Counted from the first letter of the stretch, positions 1 through 8,339 are shown. The stretch is 64,000 nt of DNA from CAIKMD01 sp963702925 (GCA_963702925.1 OY969771.1:1488001-1552000), one strand, 5' to 3'. The notes: a model not told the origin generated them from the sequence alone. Numbers and translations: made by a program.

Positions 1-30
1 AAGTCCGGCGGAGCATTCGGGGGAGAGCCA

Positions 31-933
31 ATGAGAAAACTGAGAACTTTCGGCAGTTGCGTCGCGCTACTGACGGGGCTGGCGGTCGCTGGTTGCTCGT
101 CTTGGTCTTTTGGCCCGCCGGTGCGCGGCTCCGGCACCAGCGTTCGCGTCGACCTCGCCGCGGCTCAAGCTGGCGTTCCTCAAAATCCGAGCAATTTTCT
201 CGAATATCTCGCCGGCGAATACGTCACCCTCGCCAGCAATCTCCAGCAACAAGCCGATCTCGCCGACTCCGATTATTTCGCGCGCAAGGCGCTTGCCGCC
301 GAGCGCGGTATTACCGTTCTCCCGGAAGACAACGCCGCTTGGGCGATTCCCTTGGAAATCCCTAACGGCTTCCGCACGCAGTTGGCGCAGGCGCGCACCC
401 AGCTTTTGTCTTTGCTCAATGGCGGGGCGCGCGACCGCGCGCCAGCGGTCGCGGCACGCGCCCAAGCACGTTACGATTGCTGGACCGAGCGTATGGAAGA
501 CGATTGGCAGCACGCACAAAATGGCCCTTGCCGCACCGAGTTTCTTGCCGCCATCGACCAGCTGACGGCGAAACCGGCGAGCGCGCCCGCAGCCGCCATT
601 GCCAGCAGCGTGATCGACATCTATTTCGATTTTAACCGCTTCGGCCTGACCCGCGAGGGGATGGAGATCATTAAGCAGCTCGCGACGCAACTGAAAGACA
701 ACCGCGCCGCGACCGTCACCATCATCGGCAAGACCGACCTCGCCGGCTCCGATGGCTACAACATGGCGCTTTCCAAGCGACGCGCCGAGGTCGTGCAGAC
801 CCAGCTCGGCAAAGAGGGCGTCGCCACCACGCGGATGACGGTACAATGGACCGGCAAGCGCCAGCCGCCGGTGCCGACGGCGGACGGCGTGCGCGAACCG
901 CGCAACCGCGTGGTCGAAGTCACCGTACATTGA
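31..933 (+). CDS. OmpA-family outer-membrane lipoprotein
   Basis: This 300-residue protein starts with a lipoprotein signal peptide whose lipobox LAVAGC places the acylated Cys near residue 22. A C-terminal OmpA-like peptidoglycan-binding domain follows from about residue 190 (YFDFNRFGLT, then a region ending RNRVVEVTV). In the family this domain grips diaminopimelate in the murein, so the protein should tether the outer membrane to peptidoglycan. The middle (about 30-185) matches no domain I recognise. The start follows a strong GGGGGAGAG ribosome site 7 bases upstream. It is convergent with the universal stress protein gene, and the short gap holds a hairpin without a T-run. Confidence 0.85.
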   Translation: MRKLRTFGSCVALLTGLAVAGCSSWSFGPPVRGSGTSVRVDLAAAQAGVPQNPSNFLEYLAGEYVTLASNLQQQADLADSDYFARKALAAERGITVLPEDNAAWAIPLEIPNGFRTQLAQARTQLLSLLNGGARDRAPAVAARAQARYDCWTERMEDDWQHAQNGPCRTEFLAAIDQLTAKPASAPAAAIASSVIDIYFDFNRFGLTREGMEIIKQLATQLKDNRAATVTIIGKTDLAGSDGYNMALSKRRAEVVQTQLGKEGVATTRMTVQWTGKRQPPVPTADGVREPRNRVVEVTVH

Positions 934-988
934 GGTTTTGGGCGTTGAGGTTTTGGGAGCACCCGGCGCGTTGCCCCCGGGCTCCCGA

Positions 989-1840
989 TCAGTGAGCGAG
1001 GATGACCGGGATTTCGGCTTCCATGATAATATGGCGCGTTGCGCCGCCAAAAATCATCTGACGCAAGCGGCTTTGGGTATAGGCGCCTTTGACCAACAGG
1101 TCGCATCGGACGGCCTTGGCTTCGCTGAGAAATACCTCGCCCGCTTGGCGGTTCGATGCCGGAATGAAGCGCGACGTGGCGGCAATGTCGCGGCGCCGCA
1201 ACGCTGCCGCGAGATCGTCGCCCGACGGGCCCGGCTGCATCGCGCCTTCGACCGCAATCACCTGCACGGTTTTTGCGAGCGCCAAATAGGGCATCGATAA
1301 CGCCACGGTGCGCGCGGTCTCGGTACTACCATTCCAAGCGATGACGATGTGCTCGCCGATCGTCGGCAGCGGCCTGGGCGGCGCCATCAGCACCGGCCTT
1401 CCGCTTTCGAACAACGCATCCTCCAAGGTTGCCTCGGCCAGCGAGGCGAGCTTGGTCGGGCGCTCCACCACGATCAAATCGAATACTCGGCCGAGCGAGC
1501 CGACGACCGCGTTTTGGCGCCCCGATTCTTCGCGCCATTCCGCGCTGACGCCCTGTTTGGGCGCGGCTTCGGCGCTCGTCACCGGGATGCCATGGCGTTC
1601 CATGAAGCCGTGAAACAGCGCGCGCGCCTGATCGCGTCGCTCCTGGCCTTCGCGTTCGAGCGTGCGATCGACTTCGGAAGAAACCGAGAATCCCATCTCG
1701 CCGCCGAACACGACGGCGTATTCCGTCGTCAGCGCGTTTAGCCCAATGATCCGGCCGTCGAACTTGCGTGCGGCGAGCAACGCGGTCTCGAGCGCCGGTG
1801 TCGCCGTACCGTCGCCGACAACCGTCAAGAGGGTCCTCAT
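989..1840 (-). CDS. Universal stress protein (UspA family, two-domain)
   Basis: This 283-residue cytoplasmic protein has the length of a tandem Usp protein. The first Usp domain spans about residues 1-140 (MRTLLTVVGDG start). The second ends in RLRQMIFGGATRHIIMEAEIPVI, which corresponds to the nucleotide-binding G-x9-G loop of Usp proteins. The usual GxxG is partly altered (KGAYTQS), as in many alphaproteobacterial paralogs. Usp proteins bind ATP or stress metabolites and help survival in stationary phase or hypoxia; the precise role here is unknown. A GGGGAGG ribosome site precedes the ATG. The next gene upstream is divergent. Confidence 0.88.
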   Translation of the reverse strand: MRTLLTVVGDGTATPALETALLAARKFDGRIIGLNALTTEYAVVFGGEMGFSVSSEVDRTLEREGQERRDQARALFHGFMERHGIPVTSAEAAPKQGVSAEWREESGRQNAVVGSLGRVFDLIVVERPTKLASLAEATLEDALFESGRPVLMAPPRPLPTIGEHIVIAWNGSTETARTVALSMPYLALAKTVQVIAVEGAMQPGPSGDDLAAALRRRDIAATSRFIPASNRQAGEVFLSEAKAVRCDLLVKGAYTQSRLRQMIFGGATRHIIMEAEIPVILAH

Positions 1841-2011
1841 CGTCAGCCTCCCCGGCTCTGCAGCGGAACGCTGCGGCCTGCCGAGTATATCTCAAGCCCT
1901 TCCCCCGGCTCAAAGAACCATTTTGCCCGATGGCGGCGGGGGTGATCGCGTCTTGCGACGCTGCCGCCAAACCGCGACAGTGGGAGGATAAGGATAACAG
2001 GAGGAGCGGCG

Positions 2012-2392
2012 ATGAAGTTCCACAATCCAGCGACGATCGCACCCGGCACCGGCTATACCCACGGCATCGAACTGCCGCCTGATGCGCGCCTGCTTTACGT
2101 CGCGGGCCAGCTTGGCGTTGGCGTCGACGGCAAATTCGCGCCCGGCATCAAAGGCCAGGCCGAGCAGGCTTGGCACAATCTCGGCGCCGTGCTGGAAGCG
2201 GCCGGAATGGGCTATCAGAACCTCGTCAAGGTCACGCATTTCCTGACCCGCGCCGAGGATATCGCCGCCTATCGCGACGTGCGCGCGAAGTTTCTCGGCA
2301 GCCACGCGCCGGCCTCGACCTTGCTCGTCATCGCGGCGCTGGCGCGGCCCGAAGCGTTGATCGAGGTCGAAGCGGTCGCTGCGAAATCCTAA
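2012..2392 (+). CDS. RidA/YjgF/YER057c-family protein (Rid subgroup unclear)
   Basis: The 126 residues have the usual Rid length and fold signature (DARLLYVAGQLGV near 25-37, IEVEAVAA at the C-terminus). RidA enzymes hydrolyse reactive enamine/imine intermediates. The Arg of the E. coli PARS motif (Arg105), needed for deaminase activity, aligns with Ser here (PAST). This points to a Rid2-7-type paralog with an unknown activity rather than a true RidA. The ATG follows AGGAGG closely. The gene is convergent with the alpha-hydroxy-acid oxidase gene, with only 12 bases between them, so a shared amino/hydroxy-acid catabolic role is possible but inferred. Confidence 0.8.
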   Translation: MKFHNPATIAPGTGYTHGIELPPDARLLYVAGQLGVGVDGKFAPGIKGQAEQAWHNLGAVLEAAGMGYQNLVKVTHFLTRAEDIAAYRDVRAKFLGSHAPASTLLVIAALARPEALIEVEAVAAKS

Positions 2393-2404
2393 GGCGCGGC
2401 GCGC

Positions 2405-3526
2405 TCAGCGCCCGCCATAGCCCTCATCGGCAAGGTTGAGGAGGGGGAAGGCGCTGTGCACATGCGGCGCGGTGACCGACGGCGCCCCGACGACGTAGGA
2501 TTTGTTCAGTTCGGCAAAGCCCGCGAGGCCGATCAGGCCGAGGCAGGTTCTGATCTCGCTTTCGAGGATTTCGAGCACACGCGCCACGCCGGCGCCGCTC
2601 GCCGCGGCAAGACCGTACAGATAAAGGCGGCCGATCGCGACCGTGTTGGCGCCCAAGGCGATTGCCTTAACGATGTCGGTGCCGCGATAGAAGCCGCCGT
2701 CGATGATGATCTGCGCCCGGCCACGCACTGCATCCACCACCTCGGGCAGGATGTCGAGCGTGCCGCGCACGTGATCGAGCTGACGCCCGCCATGATTGGT
2801 GACGTAGATGCCGTCGACCCCGTGGTCGCAGGCGATCGCCGCATCCTCGGCGGTTTGAATCCCCTTCAGGATCAGGGGCAGCTTGTGGCCGTGCTTGTCC
2901 TTGAAGCGCTTTACCTCGGCCCAGGACAGAGATTGTTGGCGATAGTCGCCGCCATCGTCGATGATCGAGCGGTTGGAGACGCGCCGTGAAATGTCGCGCT
3001 CGCGTCGGCCATAGAAGGCGCTGTCGACGGTGTAGCAAAACGCCTCGAAGCCCGAACCGACGGCGCGGTCGACGATCTCGTCGGTGAGGGTGTCGGGACC
3101 GCGGCGATAGAGCTGAAAGAATTTGCGTCCGCCCGACGCTTTGGCGGTGGCTTCGAGGCCAGGCGCGCTGACCGAGCTCAGCATTTGCGGCACGCCGAAA
3201 AGACCGGCGCCTTGTGCGACCGCGGCCGCACCCTGCGGATCGAGCCGCTCGAGACCGCCGACCGGGGCAAGCATCACCGGCAGGCGCGCCTTCTTGCCCA
3301 TCACCGTGCCGGAGCACTCGACGCCCGAAATGTCGCGCAACACGCGCGGCCGGAACGCAACCGAATCGATCGCATAGCGGTTGCGCTTCAAGGTGGTTTC
3401 GGTTTCCGCCGCGCCGACGACATAGTCCCAGCGCTCGGCCGTCAGCTTCTGCTTCGCCGCTTTGACGAACTCGTGCAAGGTCGCGAACTTCTCTTCGAGT
3501 CCGCTTGAATTTCTTTGCTCGGACAT
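2405..3526 (-). CDS. FMN-dependent alpha-hydroxy-acid oxidase/dehydrogenase
   Basis: This protein of about 373 residues belongs to the glycolate oxidase / L-lactate dehydrogenase / mandelate dehydrogenase family, which oxidises 2-hydroxy acids to 2-keto acids with FMN. Family marks are the LPLILKGI strand carrying the flavin-contacting Lys, the NHGGRQLDH motif with the catalytic His and substrate Arg, and the phosphate-binding IIIDGGFYRGTDIVKAIALGA segment. No membrane insertion is present, so it is soluble and may reduce oxygen. The substrate cannot be read from the sequence. I chose the ATG at 3526, behind an AGGGGAGGGG ribosome site, over a GTG one codon earlier. Confidence 0.88.
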   Translation of the reverse strand: MSEQRNSSGLEEKFATLHEFVKAAKQKLTAERWDYVVGAAETETTLKRNRYAIDSVAFRPRVLRDISGVECSGTVMGKKARLPVMLAPVGGLERLDPQGAAAVAQGAGLFGVPQMLSSVSAPGLEATAKASGGRKFFQLYRRGPDTLTDEIVDRAVGSGFEAFCYTVDSAFYGRRERDISRRVSNRSIIDDGGDYRQQSLSWAEVKRFKDKHGHKLPLILKGIQTAEDAAIACDHGVDGIYVTNHGGRQLDHVRGTLDILPEVVDAVRGRAQIIIDGGFYRGTDIVKAIALGANTVAIGRLYLYGLAAASGAGVARVLEILESEIRTCLGLIGLAGFAELNKSYVVGAPSVTAPHVHSAFPLLNLADEGYGGR

Positions 3527-3614
3527 CACCCCTCCCCTGATTCCCTGCCGCTCCGGCGGGAAAGCCTAGCCAAGACGATGGCCGACGGCCAGCCCGCCGA
3601 CGGCCGCGCCGGCT

Positions 3615-4091
3615 TCAGCCATGCGCCTTCAGCACCTTGCCCCCGGCGGTCACCGGCTTGGCCGCGATCAGGCTGAACGCGATCATGCAAGGCTCGTTGC
3701 CGCGATTGATCCAGTTGTGGATCGTGCCGCGTTGCACCAGCACGTCGCCTGCCTTCAAATGGACCACCGCGCCGTCGATATCCATGTCGATTTCGCCCGA
3801 CATCACCACCGCGTAATCGATCGAATCGGTGCGGTGATTGCGCGCCGACACGCCGGGATCGAAACGCACGATGCGGAACACGGTGCCGTTCTCGAGCGTG
3901 GTGCCGGTCTTGCGCGTCGCCTCGTCCGCCGCGCCGTCATTGCTGACCGGCCAACCCTCGGTTGTCCACACGACACAGGCGGTGGCGCCGGGCCGGCTCG
4001 AGGTGACCTCCTTGCCGATTTCGTCGTAAAGCACGATCGCCCGTCCCGTGCTGTCATGCCCCGTCACCACCCGTCTGATCTGCAAGCTCAT
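3615..4091 (-). CDS. Cupin-domain protein
   Basis: The predicted protein has 158 residues. The C-terminal half is a cupin barrel: FDPGVSARNHRTDSIDYAVVMSGEIDM is the first metal-binding motif and GDVLVQRGTIHNWINRG the second. The N-terminal half (about 1-75) is ancillary. The reading frame stays open far upstream, but that part lies inside the divergent permease gene. The ATG at 4091 sits 5 bases behind GGGAGG and fits a normal divergent arrangement. Cupins of this kind are often small-molecule dioxygenases or isomerases, or simple binding proteins, and no substrate is evident. It may be co-transcribed with the hydroxy-acid oxidase downstream. Confidence 0.82.
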   Translation of the reverse strand: MSLQIRRVVTGHDSTGRAIVLYDEIGKEVTSSRPGATACVVWTTEGWPVSNDGAADEATRKTGTTLENGTVFRIVRFDPGVSARNHRTDSIDYAVVMSGEIDMDIDGAVVHLKAGDVLVQRGTIHNWINRGNEPCMIAFSLIAAKPVTAGGKVLKAHG

Positions 4092-4215
4092 CTTATCCTC
4101 CCTCACGCGACCCTGTGCCGCAGTCCCATCTATTTTCGCTGCGGGCGCCGCCGTCAAGGATTCGATCTTTGCCGCCTTGGGCGCTAGATTGCGGCGCGGT
4201 ATCAAGAGACTATTT

Positions 4216-5067
4216 TTGGAACAGGAACACCCCACAAGCTTGGTTGCGCCATCGACCGCACCGCCGAAGAGCGAAGCACCCGGCGCGGACCCGGCCGTCG
4301 CGGCGCGATGGCGCTCGCTGCGCCGCCCTTTAACAACGCTCCTCTTCGTGCTGGTCGGGTGGGAGCTGCTGGGTCGCTTCGTCCTCACCAACCCGCTGTT
4401 CTTTGCACCGCTTTCCGAGGTGGCGGTAGCGGGGCTTCGGCTATGGCAAAGCGGCGAGCTGCAGACCCATATCTGGGTGAGCTTCAGCGAGCTGGTGGAA
4501 GGCGTGGCGGCGGCGATCGTCTTCGGCATCGCCATCGGGGTCGGCGTCGGCATCAGCCAGCGCGCGCGCGACTATGCCGAGATCTACATCACCGCGCTTT
4601 ACGCCACGCCTCTGGTCGCAGTGACGCCGCTGCTCATTCTCTGGCTCGGCATCGGCGTGGTATCGAAGGCGGCGGTGGTATTCCTGACCGCTGTGTTCCC
4701 GATCCTGATCAACACGGCTTCGGGCGTACGCGCGACCGAGGCGCTGCTGATCGAGGTGGCGCAGAGCTTTTGCGCCACACGGGCGCAGATCATCACCAAG
4801 ACGATGCTGCCCGCGGCCGTGCCGTTCATGCTGACCGGCATTAGGCTCGGCATCGGCCGCGGCATTGTCGGCGTGGTCGTGGGCGAGCTGTTCGGCGCGC
4901 GCGCCGGTTTGGGGTATTTGATTTTCACCTCGGGCCAGACCTTCGACGTGCCGGCGCTGTTCGTCGGCATCATCACTTTGGCGGCCATGGGCGTTGCGCT
5001 GACCTTCGCTGCCGAGCTGGTCGAGCGCCGCGCGCTGCGTTGGCGCCGCCCTTTCGGTATGGGTTGA
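4216..5067 (+). CDS. ABC transporter permease (nitrate/sulfonate/taurine type)
   Basis: This integral membrane protein has about six hydrophobic segments and a cytoplasmic EAA-type loop (EVAQSFCATRAQIITKTMLPAAVPF), like SsuC/TauC permeases. It should form the channel of an importer with the ATPase immediately downstream (2 bases apart). The start is uncertain: the open frame reaches 4048, inside the divergent cupin gene, and no in-frame ATG lies between there and the first membrane helix. I place it at the TTG at 4216, behind AAGAGAC; TTG 4240 is an alternative. No intact substrate-binding gene adjoins it, but an interrupted one lies at 8340-9368. Confidence 0.85.
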   Translation: MEQEHPTSLVAPSTAPPKSEAPGADPAVAARWRSLRRPLTTLLFVLVGWELLGRFVLTNPLFFAPLSEVAVAGLRLWQSGELQTHIWVSFSELVEGVAAAIVFGIAIGVGVGISQRARDYAEIYITALYATPLVAVTPLLILWLGIGVVSKAAVVFLTAVFPILINTASGVRATEALLIEVAQSFCATRAQIITKTMLPAAVPFMLTGIRLGIGRGIVGVVVGELFGARAGLGYLIFTSGQTFDVPALFVGIITLAAMGVALTFAAELVERRALRWRRPFGMG

Positions 5068-5069
5068 CG

Positions 5070-5840
5070 ATGAGTCAGGATCACGCCGCCGGCGTCAGCG
5101 TCGAGCATCTCGACATGGAATTCTTCGCGCGGGGCCACCGGCAAAAGGTGCTCGATGACATCGACTTCCGCATCGCGCCGGGCGAATTCTTCGTCATCGT
5201 CGGGCCTTCGGGCTGCGGCAAAACCACCTTGCTGCGCATCCTTCAAGGACTGGTTCGCCCAACCGGCGGGCGCGCGGTTATCGGTGGGCGCGAAGTCACA
5301 GGCCCCGGAACCGATCGCGGCTTCGTCTTTCAAAGCGACGCGCTTTATCCGTGGCGCAACGTGCTGCGCAACGTCGTCTTCGGGCTCGAGCTGCAAGGGG
5401 TCGGCAAGCGCGAGGCGGTGGCGCGCGCGCAGAAGATGATCGATCTGGTCGGCTTGCGCGGTTTTGAAAATTATTATCCGCACGAGCTGTCGGGCGGCAT
5501 GCGCCAGCGCGTCAATCTGGCGCGGGCGCTCGCGATCGAGCCGGCAATCCTGCTCATGGACGAGCCTTTTGCCGCGCTCGATGCCTTGACCCGAGAAAGC
5601 ATGCAACGCGAGCTGCTGCGGATCGCGTCGGTGGCCAGCACGACGGTCGTATTCATCACGCACCAGATCGACGAGGCGATCCTACTGGGCGACCGTGTCG
5701 CCGTGTTTTCGGCGCGGCCCGGACGAGCCCGGGAAATCATCCCGATCGATCTCGCGCGGCCACGCGAGCCCGACGTGAAGCAAAGCCCGGCTTTTCAGGC
5801 CTATGTCGGCCATATCGCCCATCTGATCGGGCAGAGCTAA
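5070..5840 (+). CDS. ABC transporter ATP-binding protein (SsuB/TauB type)
   Basis: This 256-residue nucleotide-binding subunit is complete. It has Walker A GPSGCGKT at residues 45-52, the signature LSGGMRQ at 140-146, Walker B LLMDEP at 161-166 and a switch His in FITHQ near 197. It powers import with the permease encoded directly upstream, and the two are clearly one transcriptional unit. Family membership points to uptake of nitrate, alkanesulfonates, taurine or a related small organic ligand; the ligand cannot be told without the binding protein. The ATG at 5070 sits just after the permease stop, which implies translational coupling. Confidence 0.9.
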   Translation: MSQDHAAGVSVEHLDMEFFARGHRQKVLDDIDFRIAPGEFFVIVGPSGCGKTTLLRILQGLVRPTGGRAVIGGREVTGPGTDRGFVFQSDALYPWRNVLRNVVFGLELQGVGKREAVARAQKMIDLVGLRGFENYYPHELSGGMRQRVNLARALAIEPAILLMDEPFAALDALTRESMQRELLRIASVASTTVVFITHQIDEAILLGDRVAVFSARPGRAREIIPIDLARPREPDVKQSPAFQAYVGHIAHLIGQS

Positions 5841-5870
5841 TTGGGGCCGCGCGGCCAAGCTTGCGCGGGC

Positions 5871-5908
5871 AAAAAAAAGCGGCGCAGCAAAGAAAAGAGC
5901 TGCGCCGC
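5871..5908 (-). terminator. Rho-independent terminator of pstS
   Basis: A perfect 10-bp stem (GCGGCGCAGC / GCTGCGCCGC) with a 10-base A/G-rich loop is followed, read on the minus strand, by eight T residues. It lies just past the pstS stop and has the classic intrinsic terminator layout. The + strand side lacks a T-run, so it should serve mainly pstS. Confidence 0.85.
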
Positions 5909-5932
5909 GCTTCGCCGGAGAGGAAATGCTCG

Positions 5933-7000
5933 TTAGGAGCTCGGCCCCGTCCAGACCGCTTTGCCGTCCTTGTCTTTAATGTTCGCGCGCCAGCTGTCCT
6001 CGATGATCGACGCGACGTTCGCTGGCAGCGGAACGTAAGCTAACGACTCCGCCATCTGCTGCCCGTTCTTGTAGCACCAACCATAAAAATCGAGCACTGC
6101 CTTGGCATTCGCGGGCTTGTCCTGCTGCTTTTGCATCAGAATGAAGCTTGCACCTGTGATCGACCAGGATTGATCGCCCGGCTGATTGGTCAGGATGAGA
6201 TAGAATCCTGGCGCGTTCTTCCAATCGGCATTGGCCGCCGCGGCTTGGAAGGTTTGCATGTCAGGCATCAATGCCTTGCCGGCAGCATTCACAAGCTTGG
6301 TGTAGACCATGTTGTTCTGCAGTGCGTAAGCATATTCGACATAGCCGATGGCGCCGACGGTCCGCGCGGTGTTGGCCGCCACGCCCTCATTGCCTTTGCC
6401 ACCGATTCCGGTCGGCCATTGCACCGCCGTGCTCTCGCCGACCTTGTCTTTCCATTCCGGGCTGACCTTGGAGAGATAGTTGGTAAACACGAATGTGGTG
6501 CCCGACCCATCCGAACGCTCGATGGTGGCGATGTCCATATCCGGCAGTTTCAGCCCAGGATTGAGCTTCGCGATCGCTGGATCGTTCCACTTGGTGATGT
6601 GGCCGAGATAGATGTTGGCGATGGTCGGGCCATCGAGGGTCATCTGGCCCTTTTCGAGGCCTGGCAGATTCACAACCATCACTTCGCCGCCAATAATAGC
6701 CGGGAATTGGGTGAGGCCGTTCTTTTGGAGATCGTCGGGCTTCAACGGCATGTCGGACGCGCCGAAATCGACCGTCTTGGCTTCGATCTGCTGAATGCCT
6801 CCGCCCGAGCCGATGGATTGATAATTAAGGTTGTTCCCGGTCGCGCCCTTATAGGCCTCAGCCCATTTGGCGTAGATCGGATAGGGAAAGGTAGCTCCAG
6901 CGCCTGTCATCTCTGCCGCATCTGCGGCCTGCGCCACGGCAAGGCCGATCACGGCCGCCGAGGCCAAACGCAGCATCCTGCGTTGCATATGTCGCATCAT
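5933..7000 (-). CDS. pstS: Phosphate ABC transporter periplasmic binding protein PstS
   Basis: This 355-residue periplasmic phosphate-binding protein has a signal peptide cleaved near AQAADAAE (residue 25-30). The mature start, TGAGATFPYPIYAKWAEAYK, is the PstS signature, and the phosphate-binding loop is seen in IERSDGSGTTFVFTNYLS. It normally delivers phosphate to PstCAB. None of those genes is in this window, so this is either a solitary copy or a locus split from pstCAB. A candidate PHO box lies about 66-85 bases upstream and a strong terminator follows. The ATG at 7000 gives the full signal peptide; an internal ATG at 6988 is also possible. Confidence 0.92.
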   Translation of the reverse strand: MMRHMQRRMLRLASAAVIGLAVAQAADAAEMTGAGATFPYPIYAKWAEAYKGATGNNLNYQSIGSGGGIQQIEAKTVDFGASDMPLKPDDLQKNGLTQFPAIIGGEVMVVNLPGLEKGQMTLDGPTIANIYLGHITKWNDPAIAKLNPGLKLPDMDIATIERSDGSGTTFVFTNYLSKVSPEWKDKVGESTAVQWPTGIGGKGNEGVAANTARTVGAIGYVEYAYALQNNMVYTKLVNAAGKALMPDMQTFQAAAANADWKNAPGFYLILTNQPGDQSWSITGASFILMQKQQDKPANAKAVLDFYGWCYKNGQQMAESLAYVPLPANVASIIEDSWRANIKDKDGKAVWTGPSS

Positions 7001-7431
7001 GTCTCCTACTGAGTTTTGCAGCCGGCGCGCCCGTCGCGCACTGCTGCCGCGAAGCTAGGCGCCCTCTGTTACACTAATATGACTGTTTTGCGTCTCTTAG
7101 ATGATAGATCGGCGTCAGCCCGGTCTTGTCCCAGATCAAATTCGAGGTGGCCCGGAGGCACTCGGCTGGCGGATCGTGGCCTGCCCGGGAAGAGCGAAGC
7201 GGCGTTCGCAACTGGCCGGTCATCAACCGATCGCGCGATTGAATCATTTCTTCGACCGGTGCAGCAGCGTTACTTGGCGCCAAATCTTATCTTTGACGGC
7301 AACTTATCCACACCCAAGCTATAGGTGCATGACATTCCGTCTACACCACTGATTGAATTTATGTTAGCTTCTTTCGCTGGGTGATGCATTGGATAGGCCG
7401 ATGCACAACCCGTCGCTAAGAGGAAAGCCAA
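7001..7431. other. Intergenic region between pstS and the small basic-peptide gene
   Basis: Apart from the candidate PHO box, this 431-bp stretch holds no convincing gene. A short minus-strand reading frame (7074-7283, about 69 codons, ending LIWDKTGLTPIYHLRDAKQSY) lacks a clear ribosome site and is doubtful. The A/T-rich part near 7290-7400 probably carries the promoter of the small gene at 7432. Confidence 0.4.
7066..7085 (-). promoter_or_regulatory. Candidate PHO box upstream of pstS
   Basis: On the minus strand the sequence CAGTCATATTAGTGTAAC resembles the PhoB consensus of two CTGTCAT-type repeats separated by four A/T-rich bases. The first half matches 6 of 7 and the second about 5 of 7. 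Its position 66-85 bases before the pstS start and its A/T-rich spacer fit activation by PhoB under phosphate limitation. The motif was judged by eye only. Confidence 0.45.
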
Positions 7432-7509
7432 ATGGCAGCAATGAAGAGAAAGGCCAAGAAGAAAGCTCCGGCCAAGCGCAAGAAACGGGGCGCGAAGAAG
7501 AAGAAGTAA
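7432..7509 (+). CDS. Tiny Lys/Arg-rich peptide (histone-H1-tail-like), 25 residues
   Basis: The 25-residue product is MAAMKRKAKKKAPAKRKKRG followed by AKKKK. It contains 12 Lys and 3 Arg, a few Ala and no acidic residue. It resembles the C-terminal tails of bacterial histone-H1-like proteins, so binding to DNA or RNA is likely by charge, though no function is proven. Translation looks real: AAGAGGAAAG lies about 6 bases before the ATG, a better site than most genes here have. A long hairpin (7535-7581) follows the stop and could end the transcript. It is far below the length at which gene finders normally call genes. An alternative is a basic leader peptide or an abundant ribosome-associated peptide. 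Confidence 0.6.
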   Translation: MAAMKRKAKKKAPAKRKKRGAKKKK

Positions 7510-7534
7510 TCGTCTAGTTTTAGCCTCTACCCAT

Positions 7535-7581
7535 GGCGGGGCTGCTCCCGAGCAAACGTAAAGCTCGGGGGCAGCCCCGCC
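7535..7581 (+). terminator. Long hairpin after the basic-peptide gene
   Basis: Two 19-base arms (GGCGGGGCTGCTCCCGAGC and its near-complement, one G-T pair) flank a 9-base loop AAACGTAAA. The hairpin begins 26 bases after the stop at 7509. Only a weak T-run (ATTTTG) follows, so it may be a terminator or an RNA-stabilising 3' structure. Confidence 0.5.
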
Positions 7582-8339
7582 AGCATTTTGGGGGTCTGGC
7601 GGGGGGGGGGCTGATACCGCCTTTAGGGGCGGCGCCGTCGCCGGCCAAACGGGCCCCAATTCGGCGTTCGCGGGCGCAATTTTCGACCCCAAAACTCAGG
7701 AAAAACACCCTCGGTAAAGTGTCCGGATCGTGACATAAATCGCCCTGTGCCGGTGCAGAGTTCGCCCGGCGCACATCGCAAAAAAATCCCTGAAAATATT
7801 GCGTTTTTTCTATTTATGCTGCGGCCAACGCGCATTTCTTCGCGGCATTTCTCACGCGCCAAATTGGCGTGGCTGCCATGCGCAAAGCACGCAAATTCGC
7901 GCGCGACGATATTCGCGACGGCACGCGTCGCCGCGAACGATGAGAGCCGCACCGAACGCGAAAATTTTTCGCGTGCGATGAACGTCGCGCACGGAAATTT
8001 GTCGCCGAAAATATTTGCATCGACGACGCAACGACGGTGACGAAATCGCCCGCGAGAGTCGGTGCCGCGCACGACGCGCGCGATCGCAATGCGCGATTTT
8101 TTTATCGTCGCGCGGCTGCGCCAACTGTTCGCAAGAACGCGCGCATGCGTCACACAACGGAACGTGCGTCACCTCCGTCTGCCACGACCACCGACGGCGT
8201 TTCCGACCCCCATTTTCGCGACTCGCGGGGAAATTGACGTTTTCGCATCCCGAAAACGCTCCTTCGCGTCCCGGCGTCGGTTTGTGATAACATTTTTTCT
8301 TCAGCACGAGAGCGGATCGATCCGCCGAAGGGGGAGGCA
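7582..8339. other. Non-coding region of unusual composition, rich in CGCG/TTCGCG/AATT motifs
   Basis: No gene with convincing codon pattern or ribosome site is visible on either strand in this 758-bp stretch. Its make-up differs from its neighbours: it mixes runs of A or T with very dense CGCG, TTCGCG and GCGCGA words. A 19-bp palindrome with nine-base arms lies at 7956-7974 (ACGCGAAAATTTTTCGCGT). One short basic frame at 7878-7943 (MRKARKFARDDIRDGTRRRE, then R and stop) recalls the basic peptide upstream but has no good ribosome site. It could be a decayed gene, a nucleoid-protein target or a structured RNA. Confidence 0.5.
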
